DNA of 35,878 bases from Candidatus Kaiserbacteria bacterium (GCA_023264445.1 JAHFMN010000002.1:206720-242597); one strand, 5' to 3'; counted from the stretch's first letter, positions 18,065 through 26,612 are shown. Numbers and translations: made by a program. The notes: generated by a model not told the origin, from the letters alone.

Positions 18065-18784
18065 TTAATATTTTTTTATGTGATAGACCAGTCGACCTAT
18101 CATCTTGATTTCTTTGAGATGGTAGGTTTTTTTGAACCCGTCCTTCTCTGGCCTGAGTTCAAGATGATCACCACGCTCATGATAATAAATCATCGCCAGA
18201 CCATCCGGTGTTCTAACGATTACAATATTCCCATTCTTCGGAGAAGCGTCGGCATCGAGGATGACAAAGTCTCCGGTAACAATGCCGGCGTCGGAAAGTG
18301 TGAGATCAGATACACGGAGTCCGAACACACGATGACCCGGCACGACATCATCTTTTGGAAGCAAAACAAAATCGCTCGATCGGCTCAAATGACCATCGAG
18401 ATCATCGATTGGAATTGCCACGAGCACTGGTAATTTAAAATGGCCACCATCGCTCGAAAAACTTTTTTTCAATTCCTCAAGTCCTTGCTCAAGCTTGCTG
18501 GTTGCCTCCTGCACACGCTTCTCTCCAACATCTTTGATATCAAATTTGTAATTTCCATCCTTGCTGACCTGTTGAATTTTTCCCTCCGTCCAATGTTTCT
18601 TTACTTCCTCCAGTGGAAGCTGATACGCCTTTGCCAAAATTTCCATTTGCTTATGGGACGGGATGCGAGCACCTGTCTCCAACTGGCTCACATAGCTCGA
18701 AGAAAAACCAAGCCTCTCTGCCAGCTCTTTAATACTCCAATTATTCGATTCCCTTTGTTTTTTTAGATATGAACCAAATGACAT
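18065..18784 (-). CDS. CI/LexA-like repressor: XRE HTH plus S24-like C-terminal domain
   Basis: LKKQRESNNWSIKELAERLGFSSSYVSQLETGARIPS; HRVFGLRVSDLTLSDAGIVTGDFVILDADASPKNGNIVIVR. Confidence 0.85.
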   Translation of the reverse strand: MSFGSYLKKQRESNNWSIKELAERLGFSSSYVSQLETGARIPSHKQMEILAKAYQLPLEEVKKHWTEGKIQQVSKDGNYKFDIKDVGEKRVQEATSKLEQGLEELKKSFSSDGGHFKLPVLVAIPIDDLDGHLSRSSDFVLLPKDDVVPGHRVFGLRVSDLTLSDAGIVTGDFVILDADASPKNGNIVIVRTPDGLAMIYYHERGDHLELRPEKDGFKKTYHLKEIKMIGRLVYHIKKY

Positions 18785-18795
18785 ATTCGTTGATT

Positions 18796-18909
18796 TTGCT
18801 TAATCGGTTAACTACGACCTTGATTGCTTAACTATAGCAAATTAGCAAAGATTAAGCAACTTTGCTTATCCACAGCACGAGATATTGACCTTGTAAGCAA
18901 TTTTGCTTA
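18796..18909. promoter_or_regulatory. Divergent lysogeny-switch operator region
   Basis: Two TAAGCAA-NN-TTGCTTA palindromes (18853-18868, 18894-18909) plus TTGCTTA half-sites at 18796-18802 and 18824-18830. Confidence 0.8.
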
Positions 18910-18940
18910 ATATGACTATAGAGGTCTAAAAGTTAATCAT

Positions 18941-19147
18941 ATGAACAAATCACCAGTAAATATAAAACTCCGTGACCTTCGAATCAAGAAAGGGCTAACA
19001 CAATACCAGTTAGCTCGAATTCTTGGTTTTAAGCACAACACTGCGATCAGCCGGTACGAGACAGGACGAAAGCGTCCGAATCTCGAAACAGCCCAGCGGA
19101 TCGCTTTGGCTCTCGGGGTCAGAGTAGAGGAAGTTTTCTTGCCTTAG
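18941..19147 (+). CDS. Cro/XRE-family HTH protein
   Basis: LRDLRIKKGLTQYQLARILGFKHNTAISRYETGRKRPNLETAQRIALALGV, divergent from the CI-like gene. Confidence 0.88.
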   Translation: MNKSPVNIKLRDLRIKKGLTQYQLARILGFKHNTAISRYETGRKRPNLETAQRIALALGVRVEEVFLP

Positions 19148-19200
19148 GCAAGGTGGGGTCAAAAAAAGTGTGAGGTCACTTCTATGAACCAAACCACCGC

Positions 19201-19479
19201 ATGTCCAAACCAGACAAAGATGAGGAAGCTCTTGTTGAGCTTACTCGCAATGCACTTACCGACGTACTCGGTCGAGAGCCTTCCCGACAAGAAGTTTGGA
19301 AAGTCCATGCTGGCTTTAAGCGTATGGCATTCATGCTTTTGGATCACATGGATCACATCAAAAAACATGAGAACGAAAATCCTGATCAAGAGACTTATCC
19401 GGAGGATATGGACACGGATGACTCGGAAACCGCCGACAAGGAAGGAACTTCTTTGGAGACGGGAGAGTCTTCTGACTAA
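19201..19479 (+). CDS. Hypothetical acidic protein
   Basis: 92-aa ORF in the early operon; an overlapping 131-aa frame exists. Confidence 0.45.
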   Translation: MSKPDKDEEALVELTRNALTDVLGREPSRQEVWKVHAGFKRMAFMLLDHMDHIKKHENENPDQETYPEDMDTDDSETADKEGTSLETGESSD

Positions 19480-19577
19480 CTTCACCATCCGGGAACTTGA
19501 AAATCCAATTACACGACGAGACTTCTGCCGAGCGATGGACAACATCGACCGAGCTCTACCGAAATCTAGAGAATGGT

Positions 19578-19643
19578 AGACCGCCTCTTACTCTCCCCTC
19601 AATGGTCTGCCACCTCATTGAGAGGAGCGATAAGGTGCGGTCT
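19578..19643 (+). other. Long imperfect hairpin upstream of the rep-like gene
   Basis: Outer agaccgc/gcggtct; inner ctcccctcaatg/cattgagaggag with one mismatch. Confidence 0.55.
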
Positions 19644-19683
19644 GGGTTTTGGTCGACCCTCGCCACGCCTTTATTTCTCGTGT

Positions 19684-20220
19684 ATGCCGGATGAAAAAAT
19701 AACAATCAGGGATCTTCGCAAAGGTGACTGGTATTGGATCAGTAAGGTGCTTCTCGATGAATATGGAAGCACAATAGGTCCGATCGGCATCGCTGTTTAT
19801 AACTGCCTGGCAGAGCATGCAAACCAGGAGGGTTTTTGTTTTCCATCACACCAAACAATCGCGAACAAGATTGGTGCAAGCATTTCGAGCGTGCAAAGGG
19901 GTATCCGGCAACTCATCAAATTAGAGATAATCCGAAAGAGCCGGCGACGCTACCACAATGTGTATTACCTGTTGAAACTAGATAGGTCATATAGACCGAC
20001 CTCAAACAAGCTCGGTCAGTCAGACCGGCACATCGGTCATATAGACCGGTCAGATCAGTCAGCAGGAACTACTAACAAGAATAAAGAAAAAGAATTTATT
20101 AATAAGAATTCCGAAGGCATTGGAAAAACTGGGGATAACTTGCACGAATTGAAATCCAAGCTCGCTGAAAAGATGTCGATGATTGGCTCAAAGAGAAGGG
20201 CGGCGATGGATGATAGCTGA
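19684..20220 (+). CDS. HTH replication-initiator-like protein
   Basis: MPDEKITIRDLRKGDWYWISKVLLDEYGSTIGPIGIAVYNCLAEHANQEGFCFPSHQTIANKIGASISSVQRGIRQLIKLEIIRKSRRRYHNVYYL (HTH_36-like winged helix). ORF opens at 19573. Confidence 0.75.
   Translation: MPDEKITIRDLRKGDWYWISKVLLDEYGSTIGPIGIAVYNCLAEHANQEGFCFPSHQTIANKIGASISSVQRGIRQLIKLEIIRKSRRRYHNVYYLLKLDRSYRPTSNKLGQSDRHIGHIDRSDQSAGTTNKNKEKEFINKNSEGIGKTGDNLHELKSKLAEKMSMIGSKRRAAMDDS
19985..20110. other. Candidate replication origin: iteron-like palindromes followed by an A+T-rich tract
   Basis: ggtc-N5-gacc at 19985-19997, 20014-20026 and 20035-20047; A+T-rich 20075-20110. Confidence 0.5.
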
Positions 20221-20232
20221 TCACCGTTGGCC

Positions 20233-20258
20233 GACCGGGAAGTGGTCGAATCCCGGTC
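20233..20258. other. Hairpin after the rep-like gene
   Basis: gaccggga-agtggtcgaa-tcccggtc perfect 8-bp stem. Confidence 0.55.
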
Positions 20259-20344
20259 TGAAATATTATTAATTAATCCAAGATCGAGGATTTCTGAAAG
20301 CCAAGATCAGCAATACCAGCTCCAAGAAACCTCCAACGCTTCTT

Positions 20345-20629
20345 ATGGATCAAGATCAATTAAATATCGGCAATTGTCCCCATTGCACAAGGATCATCTT
20401 CAAGAACGGAGCATTCAACTCGGACGCTTCGTTCACGATGCGTTGTCCGAGCTGTCAGAAACTCCTTGAGATAGAGATAAGAACAAAGATTGAAATTGTC
20501 ATAAAGCCGGCTGAAAGATATCTAACAGAGAAAAAGCCGAAATTTGGGAAATTGCCTCTGCTTTTTCTGATTCCTGCGCCTTCCTGCTCTTATGCAATCT
20601 GTATTTGCATAATCAACTGTCTTTGCTAA
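20345..20629 (+). CDS. Small protein with two CxxC motifs
   Basis: NIGNCPHCTRIIFKNGAFNSDASFTMRCPSCQKLLEIEIR; zinc-ribbon-like. Confidence 0.5.
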   Translation: MDQDQLNIGNCPHCTRIIFKNGAFNSDASFTMRCPSCQKLLEIEIRTKIEIVIKPAERYLTEKKPKFGKLPLLFLIPAPSCSYAICICIINCLC

Positions 20630-20650
20630 CACGTCCTTCTGGAGTAAGCA

Positions 20651-20675
20651 AAAAGGAGCCAATCAGCCCCCTTTT
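20651..20675. terminator. Possible terminator between convergent early operon and copper operon
   Basis: aaaaggagccaatcagcccccttttt-type imperfect inverted repeat with flanking A/T tracts. Confidence 0.4.
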
Positions 20676-20703
20676 ACCCTTTGTTTGCCCCTGTGGCGAG
20701 TTT

Positions 20704-22281
20704 TTACTCGACTTTGAAGCTGAACATCATCCCTGACTCAAGATGCTCGGCGATGTGGCAATGTGCCATCCATATACCGGGATTTGAAGTGTCGAGCAGG
20801 ATATCCACCGTCTCTCCAGAAGGTATAAAGACCGTATCTTTCCATACAAGATTAGTTTCTTTTACACCGTTTCGTTCCAAGACTAGGAATCGCTGGCCGT
20901 GAAAATGCATCGGGTGTTGCATCGGGTGCATGGAATTCGGATCATTGAAAATCCTGATTTTGACCGGCACTCCACGCTTGAATGTCCAATCGATGTCCAT
21001 GTTCTCTTTTCCGGTTGCCTGATCCACCACTTTCCATTTGACTGAATCGGTATCGGACATTTGATTCATCATCTCGTTTTCGTCATCCCATTCAATACCT
21101 CCTTCCGGACTCATCATCGAGCCGCCCATCATTGTGCCGTCCGACATCATGTGGCCACCCATCATATTCATCATGTTCCCACCCATGTCGATGGAGAGTT
21201 TGATTTGTTTGTCCGGCATTTTGTCGAAATATTGTCGGAACGGAGCAATGCTCTCAGACGTTTCTCCATGAGTGCGGAGTTGATTGAACTCAGATGCATA
21301 AGAGACCTCAACAGAATCTGTGCTGACATTGGCCGTGCCAAGCGTGTAGGTTTTGTCCGGAGTCTTATTTTGAATCGCAAACATGCCGGCCTTATCAAAC
21401 AATACCTCAACAACAGCCCGCTCAGACGGTCCCAGTGTCACTGAATCTGCCCATTGATCCTTTTCGTATGCACCGCCATCCGCTCCAACCAGCTTCATTT
21501 TTACTCCTTCTATAGCAAAATTAAATGGTCTCGTGTTTGCTGAATTAGTGATATAGAGTCTCACAGCTTCGCCCTTTTTGGCAGATAGTGAGTAGTTAGT
21601 CTCGCCGTTTACGAGCATGACATTACCGAATCTTCCCATGAGGGTACGGTCGGCTTCTTGTTTGCTTAAAGCGATCGTTCCATCTTCGATAAGAATGTCA
21701 TCAAGAAAGAGTACGACTTCGCGGTTGACCGGCGACCAGTAATCGGCACCTCCGGGAACTACAAGGTAGTTTCCATAGAGCCCGAGCTCCTGCTCAAAAT
21801 CTTCTCGGACGTGAGGGTGATACCAATAGATTCCGGCATCAGGAAACTTGAGCTGGTAAGAAAAAATCTCACCCGGCTTCATTTCTTTTTGGGATGTCTG
21901 CGATCCATCAAACGCATTGTCCATTCTGACGCCGTGCGAGTGGAGAAGCGTATTCATATCAGTGCCATTTTTGAAATTGATCGTGACTTCCGCTCCTTGG
22001 GCGATTTTAATAAGCGGTCCCGGAATCGATCCGTTGTACGCAAGCATCCGATACTCTTTGCCATTAATATTCTTTTTGACATAGCTTGCAGTGAGATCAT
22101 AGGTATCGCCATTCTTTAGCTCAACGGTCTGTGTTGCCGAAGCTTCAGAGAGTCCGGAGGTATCCGCACTCACATACTCGCTCAGCACCAGAGAGGACGG
22201 ATTATTCTGCGAAAAGAGAAACGCTCCACCTATGGCGACTATTGCGATACCGAGACTAATGTAAAGATATTTTTTATTCAT
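20704..22281 (-). CDS. Multicopper oxidase
   Basis: LLHSHGVRM, IYWYHPHVREDFEQELGLYG, MHPMQHPMHFHGQRF, WMAHCHIAEHLESGMMFSF; Met-rich insert MMNMMGGHMMSDGTMMGGSMM. Confidence 0.95.
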   Translation of the reverse strand: MNKKYLYISLGIAIVAIGGAFLFSQNNPSSLVLSEYVSADTSGLSEASATQTVELKNGDTYDLTASYVKKNINGKEYRMLAYNGSIPGPLIKIAQGAEVTINFKNGTDMNTLLHSHGVRMDNAFDGSQTSQKEMKPGEIFSYQLKFPDAGIYWYHPHVREDFEQELGLYGNYLVVPGGADYWSPVNREVVLFLDDILIEDGTIALSKQEADRTLMGRFGNVMLVNGETNYSLSAKKGEAVRLYITNSANTRPFNFAIEGVKMKLVGADGGAYEKDQWADSVTLGPSERAVVEVLFDKAGMFAIQNKTPDKTYTLGTANVSTDSVEVSYASEFNQLRTHGETSESIAPFRQYFDKMPDKQIKLSIDMGGNMMNMMGGHMMSDGTMMGGSMMSPEGGIEWDDENEMMNQMSDTDSVKWKVVDQATGKENMDIDWTFKRGVPVKIRIFNDPNSMHPMQHPMHFHGQRFLVLERNGVKETNLVWKDTVFIPSGETVDILLDTSNPGIWMAHCHIAEHLESGMMFSFKVE

Positions 22282-22293
22282 AAAGTTTGTTAA

Positions 22294-24402
22294 TTATAAT
22301 TTACGCCTTTTCAAGAGCACAGCATTAAATGCCACAATTACCGTACTTGCTGACATGAACACAGCGGCGATAGCTGGATCAAGAATAATACCCTTGAAAG
22401 CAAGTGCACCGGCGGCAAGCGGTAGCGCGACAATGTTGTAGCCAGTTGCCCAAAACAAGTTTTGAATCATCTTTGCGTAAGTCATCTGTGACAGCCTGAC
22501 AATCTTCACGATATCTCTGGGGTCATTTCTCATCAGAATAATACCAGCAGACTCAATGGCGACATTTGTACCTGCACCGATGGCAATACCGAGATCAGCT
22601 TGAGTAAGGGCTGGGGCGTCGTTGATGCCATCGCCGACCATAGCGACCTTTAAACCTCTGCCTTGCAATGCTTTTACCTTTTCAGATTTTTGATGCGGAA
22701 GTACCCGGGCAAAATACTCATCAATGCCAAGCTCGGAAGCAACCCATTTGGCCACATCTTCAGAATCACCAGTGATCATAGCCGACTTCACGCCCATTTC
22801 TTTGAGTGACTTAATAGCTTCACGTGATTCCTCTCGAATAATATCTGCAAGGGCGATTGCTCCGAGAAGTTTTTTGTCTCTGACGGTAAAAATGATAGTT
22901 TGGCCTTTTCTCCCTGCATCCTGTACTGGCTTGGATAATTCGCTGGGAATAGAAATATTGAGACCCTCAAGAAGTGCCGGTCCGCCGATCATTATTTCCT
23001 GTTCATCGATCATTGCCTTGACGCCCTTGCCCTTGATCGCTTCAAATTTCTTAGGATCTTTAAGTGCAAGTCCTTGCTCTTTTGCTTTTGCTACAACAGC
23101 ACGAGCAATCGGATGTTCAGACAAGGCGTCGAGGGAAGCGGCCAATTCTACGACCTCGTCTTTAGAATGATCTGCGACACTCCATACTTCTACAACTCCA
23201 AACTCTCCCTTTGTGAGTGTTCCTGTTTTATCAAAAAGCACTGTATCAATGGTTCGTGCGGCTTCAAGGGCAATCCTTTGTTTTACGAGAAATCCATTTT
23301 GTGCCGCTTTGGTCGTGGAGATTGATGCGACAAGCGGTACGGCAAGCCCGAGCGCATGCGGACAGGCGATGACTAATACTGCCACAAGCCGGGCCACGGC
23401 AAAACCAACTTCCGCACCAGCCAAAAGCCATGCAACGAGAGTAATAATACCGCCACCTACAGCAACTATGGTGAGGTAAAAAGCCGCACGATCAGAGAGA
23501 ATTTGAAGACGCGATTTTGATGCCTGTGCTTCAGCAACCAAACGCATTACACCGGCAAGAAAAGTTTTCTCGCCGATATGTGCAACTTTAATTTTTAGTG
23601 CGCCGTCTCCATTGATCGTCCCGGCAATGACTGCGTCACCGTCCTTTTTGGAGACTGGTTTTGATTCTCCAGTGACCATTGACTCATTCACATCAGAATC
23701 CCCATCAATAATTGTGCCGTCTGCAGGGATTTTTGTACCCGGTTTGACCAAAACAATGTCGTCTTCCTTAAGTTCAGAAAGAGGTATCGTTGTCGTCACT
23801 CCATTTCGAATCACTTCTGCGGTATCAGGAAGTAACTTCGATAATTCCTTAAGTGCACCTTGTGCTCCAGAAACTGCTCGCATTTCAATCCAATGACCGA
23901 GAAGCATTATAGTAATAAGCGAAGTGAGTTCCCAAAACAGAGCCTCGGCTCCTGCAAACACCGCATACAGACTCCAGAGATAGGCGGCAGAAATAGCAAT
24001 GGCTATAAGAGTCATCATGCCAGGCAACCTTCCTTTGATCTCTCGCCATGCACCGGCAAGAAATATCCAACCGCCATAGAAAAAGACAATTGACCCCAGG
24101 ATCAGAGGGAGGTAGTCCGATCCGGGAAATGTAGGTGGCGACCATTTAAAAATAGTTTCTACGACATTGGCGTAAAGCACGACTGGAATCGTAAGAACGA
24201 GACTTATCCAAAATTTTCTGAAAAACATTGATGTACTGTGGCCAGCATGCTTGCCATGGCCATCGTGTTTTACCACCACTTTTTTATTTTTTGTGGGCAC
24301 TAACTGCATGCCACATTCCGGACACATGCCAGGTTTGTCTTGCATGATTTCCGGATGCATAGGACAGGTGTACATATTCTGTTGTTGTTTTGATTGATCC
24401 AT
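22294..24402 (-). CDS. copB: Copper-translocating P1B-type ATPase (CPH/CopB-like)
   Basis: N-terminal YTCPMHPEIMQDKPGMCPECGMQLV; CPHALGLAVPL; DKTGTLTKGEF; MVGDGINDAPAL. Confidence 0.93.
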   Translation of the reverse strand: MDQSKQQQNMYTCPMHPEIMQDKPGMCPECGMQLVPTKNKKVVVKHDGHGKHAGHSTSMFFRKFWISLVLTIPVVLYANVVETIFKWSPPTFPGSDYLPLILGSIVFFYGGWIFLAGAWREIKGRLPGMMTLIAIAISAAYLWSLYAVFAGAEALFWELTSLITIMLLGHWIEMRAVSGAQGALKELSKLLPDTAEVIRNGVTTTIPLSELKEDDIVLVKPGTKIPADGTIIDGDSDVNESMVTGESKPVSKKDGDAVIAGTINGDGALKIKVAHIGEKTFLAGVMRLVAEAQASKSRLQILSDRAAFYLTIVAVGGGIITLVAWLLAGAEVGFAVARLVAVLVIACPHALGLAVPLVASISTTKAAQNGFLVKQRIALEAARTIDTVLFDKTGTLTKGEFGVVEVWSVADHSKDEVVELAASLDALSEHPIARAVVAKAKEQGLALKDPKKFEAIKGKGVKAMIDEQEIMIGGPALLEGLNISIPSELSKPVQDAGRKGQTIIFTVRDKKLLGAIALADIIREESREAIKSLKEMGVKSAMITGDSEDVAKWVASELGIDEYFARVLPHQKSEKVKALQGRGLKVAMVGDGINDAPALTQADLGIAIGAGTNVAIESAGIILMRNDPRDIVKIVRLSQMTYAKMIQNLFWATGYNIVALPLAAGALAFKGIILDPAIAAVFMSASTVIVAFNAVLLKRRKL

Positions 24403-24403
24403 A

Positions 24404-24676
24404 TTATTTTTTCCTCTGAGCCAACCGATAGACCTTTAGAATCTCCTCAATAGCCACCCTTTCTTTACCGTGCTTGATGTGATCAAGAACGTGGGTGGAT
24501 AAGTGGTTTTCAAGGATTAATTGCTCAACACCAGCAAGAGCCTCTTTGACTGCGCTCGATTGAGTAATAATGTCGACACAGTACTTCTCATCCTCGACCA
24601 TTTTCTGAATTCCCCGAATCTGACCCTCAACGAGCTTAAGACGACGGAGGGTTTTTGATTTGATATCTTTACGCAT
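24404..24676 (-). CDS. csoR: CsoR/RcnR-family metal-sensing repressor
   Basis: LRRLKLVEGQIRGIQKMVEDEKYCVDIITQSSAVKEALAGVEQLILENHLSTHV. Confidence 0.9.
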   Translation of the reverse strand: MRKDIKSKTLRRLKLVEGQIRGIQKMVEDEKYCVDIITQSSAVKEALAGVEQLILENHLSTHVLDHIKHGKERVAIEEILKVYRLAQRKK

Positions 24677-24685
24677 ATACTAGTA

Positions 24686-24706
24686 CTATACCCCCTAGGG
24701 GTATAG
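24686..24706. promoter_or_regulatory. CsoR-type operator overlapping the csoR -10 element
   Basis: ctatacccc-cta-ggggtatag; minus-strand TATAGT at 24690..24685, 8 nt from the csoR ATG. Confidence 0.8.
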
Positions 24707-24729
24707 AAGTCAACTCATCCGTAATATGT

Positions 24730-25476
24730 TCATTCGACTGTAATCACTCCTTCCAGTGCTGGGTTGATGTGATCGTGGTATGGCCATACCCCTTTCTTAT
24801 CAAAGGTGTACATGTAACTCTGACCTTTCTCGACTCCTTTGAATTGATCAAAGGTTGCAAGGATTTCATGAGATGGATGCATATTAGACGCAACCCACAT
24901 CTCTTTGTCGCTTTGATTTATGAACTCAACCATTGTGCCGACCGGTACGGTGAGTTTTGTGGGTTCGAAACCTTTATTGGTATAGCGGATAGTCACCATA
25001 CCCATACCATCACTTGGTGCTACTTCGTGCTCAAAAATAGATGCAAGCACCGGCTTCCCAGTCTCAGCAAAAACAGCGGAAGCGTTAACTGGTTGGTCGA
25101 GATCGTTGAATGATCTGTCGCCGTCATCGTGATAGATCATGGCGATGAGCTGGTCTGCTTCATCGTAGCTGTAGAACTCACCTAATTCGATGATGATGTC
25201 TTTGGCAGTTCCGACTTCAAGATACTGGCTGATTTCTATGACCTGACCGATACGTCTGCCATCACCGCCACGCACAACCACATAGCCACCTTTCGATAGA
25301 GTAGCTTTGTCAATTTTTACCGAAGTACGCGCGTCTTGTTGAGCAATCACAAGCTCGTCACCGCTCGAAGTCGAGACAGCAGTGTCGATATTTTTAGCGC
25401 GAGAACTCGTGATGTAAATGATTCCACCCATTATCACAAGAATTGCCACTGCGATTAATGTTATTTTGAATTTCAT
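24730..25476 (-). CDS. Membrane-anchored two-domain protein with C-terminal cupredoxin domain
   Basis: VTIRYTNKGFEPTKLTVPVGTMVEFINQSDKEMWVASNMHPSHEIL...GVWPYHDHINPALEGVITVE. Confidence 0.85.
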   Translation of the reverse strand: MKFKITLIAVAILVIMGGIIYITSSRAKNIDTAVSTSSGDELVIAQQDARTSVKIDKATLSKGGYVVVRGGDGRRIGQVIEISQYLEVGTAKDIIIELGEFYSYDEADQLIAMIYHDDGDRSFNDLDQPVNASAVFAETGKPVLASIFEHEVAPSDGMGMVTIRYTNKGFEPTKLTVPVGTMVEFINQSDKEMWVASNMHPSHEILATFDQFKGVEKGQSYMYTFDKKGVWPYHDHINPALEGVITVE

Positions 25477-25488
25477 GGCTTTGTATAG

Positions 25489-26019
25489 TTACTCGTAGCG
25501 TAATTCAATCTTGTCCTTATCCTGCATGACATAATTCTCCAGCTCAGTATTTTCCTCTCCGTTGACGGTCATCTTCACGTTCGTTCCGAATGAATTAATA
25601 TCTTTACCCCAGCCCTTAAGAAACTGGCCAAGGGTGGCATTCTCTTTTCGCACCAGACCTTGAAATTCCATGTGCACAATTCCTTGATTGCTGTCATCGT
25701 GGGTATGGATCGGCTGATGAACCGCTCCGATACCGATGTTTGCCGGTATTTCTTGCTTCTCACCTTTGACGTAGATCGTGACCTCCGGATGCCAGTGAAA
25801 GCCATTGCGAGAGAGAATATCTCCTTCAGGAGTTTTAGGAGCTGAAGCTACGAGCCATATCAAACCTGCTACAACAGCAACGCCGAATACACCCCATCCG
25901 ACTCTTGTAATGACTTTCTTTATGTAGCGTGATTTCATCTCTGCGTCTTTTGCTCCTAATTTTTCCTGTCGCTTTAATTCTTTACGTTCTTTTTTAGTTA
26001 ATGATGTTTGTTCTTCCAT
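25489..26019 (-). CDS. His-rich membrane-anchored protein of unknown function
   Basis: Single TM then NGFHWHPEVTIYVKGEKQEIPANIGIGAVHQPIHTHDDSNQGIVHMEF. Confidence 0.8.
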   Translation of the reverse strand: MEEQTSLTKKERKELKRQEKLGAKDAEMKSRYIKKVITRVGWGVFGVAVVAGLIWLVASAPKTPEGDILSRNGFHWHPEVTIYVKGEKQEIPANIGIGAVHQPIHTHDDSNQGIVHMEFQGLVRKENATLGQFLKGWGKDINSFGTNVKMTVNGEENTELENYVMQDKDKIELRYE

Positions 26020-26020
26020 A

Positions 26021-26599
26021 TTAATGATTTACGTGATCACCGGCTCCTCCGCAACCATCGGATAGATTCCAGACTTCAGTTACTTGCTCGCCGGTGAAGT
26101 TATATTTTTGGATTAATAATTTACCAAGACCTCCGTATACGTACCATCTCCAGCATTTGCAACAGCAGGGGCCTTTTTCGTCAGAGTTGGCAAGCGCATA
26201 GTCGTATGCTGTTTGCTGTTCTGGAGTAAGCTCTACGTCGTAATACATCTTGAGTTTCTTGGCCAGACTGGCATCAATGTCGTACGGGTCAGATGGAATT
26301 TCCGAGATGTCTTTGAATTTCTTAAGTCCATTCACTTGCTCTTCGTACCGATGGATATCCATTGGAGAACAACAGGAACCCTGAAGTCGGCCGGTGTCTG
26401 GCATGGTGTCAATGGAACTCGCAAAAGCTCCGGAGCATGACGAGTTGCCATTCTTGCTTAGCTCGTCGAACTTAGCCGCAAGAGCCGTATCGGCTACAAG
26501 TGGCGAACCACCATTATTTTTTGATGTCCCTAGATATACCGCACCTCCGACAAGGAGTATCGCGATAAGAATAGAGACTTGTAGATTTTTATTGTTCAT
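26021..26599 (-). CDS. Cys-rich membrane-anchored protein of unknown function
   Basis: TM anchor GAVYLGTSK; GSCCSPMDIHRYEEQV; EKGPCCCKCWRWYVYGGLGKLLIQKYNFTGEQV; ORF opens at 26638. Confidence 0.75.
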   Translation of the reverse strand: MNNKNLQVSILIAILLVGGAVYLGTSKNNGGSPLVADTALAAKFDELSKNGNSSCSGAFASSIDTMPDTGRLQGSCCSPMDIHRYEEQVNGLKKFKDISEIPSDPYDIDASLAKKLKMYYDVELTPEQQTAYDYALANSDEKGPCCCKCWRWYVYGGLGKLLIQKYNFTGEQVTEVWNLSDGCGGAGDHVNH

Positions 26600-26612
26600 A
26601 ATTGTTAATGCC

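Noticed and set aside
19184-19579. 131-aa overlapping ORF alternative to the 92-aa acidic ORF
   Set aside because: Composition (MNQTTACPNQTKMRKLLLSLLAMHLPTYSV) is not protein-like; the acidic frame is preferred with low confidence.
20233-20258. Hairpin containing ggtcgaatcc as a possible tRNA T-arm
   Set aside because: No acceptor, anticodon or D-arm around it; more likely a terminator-like or repeat-related hairpin.
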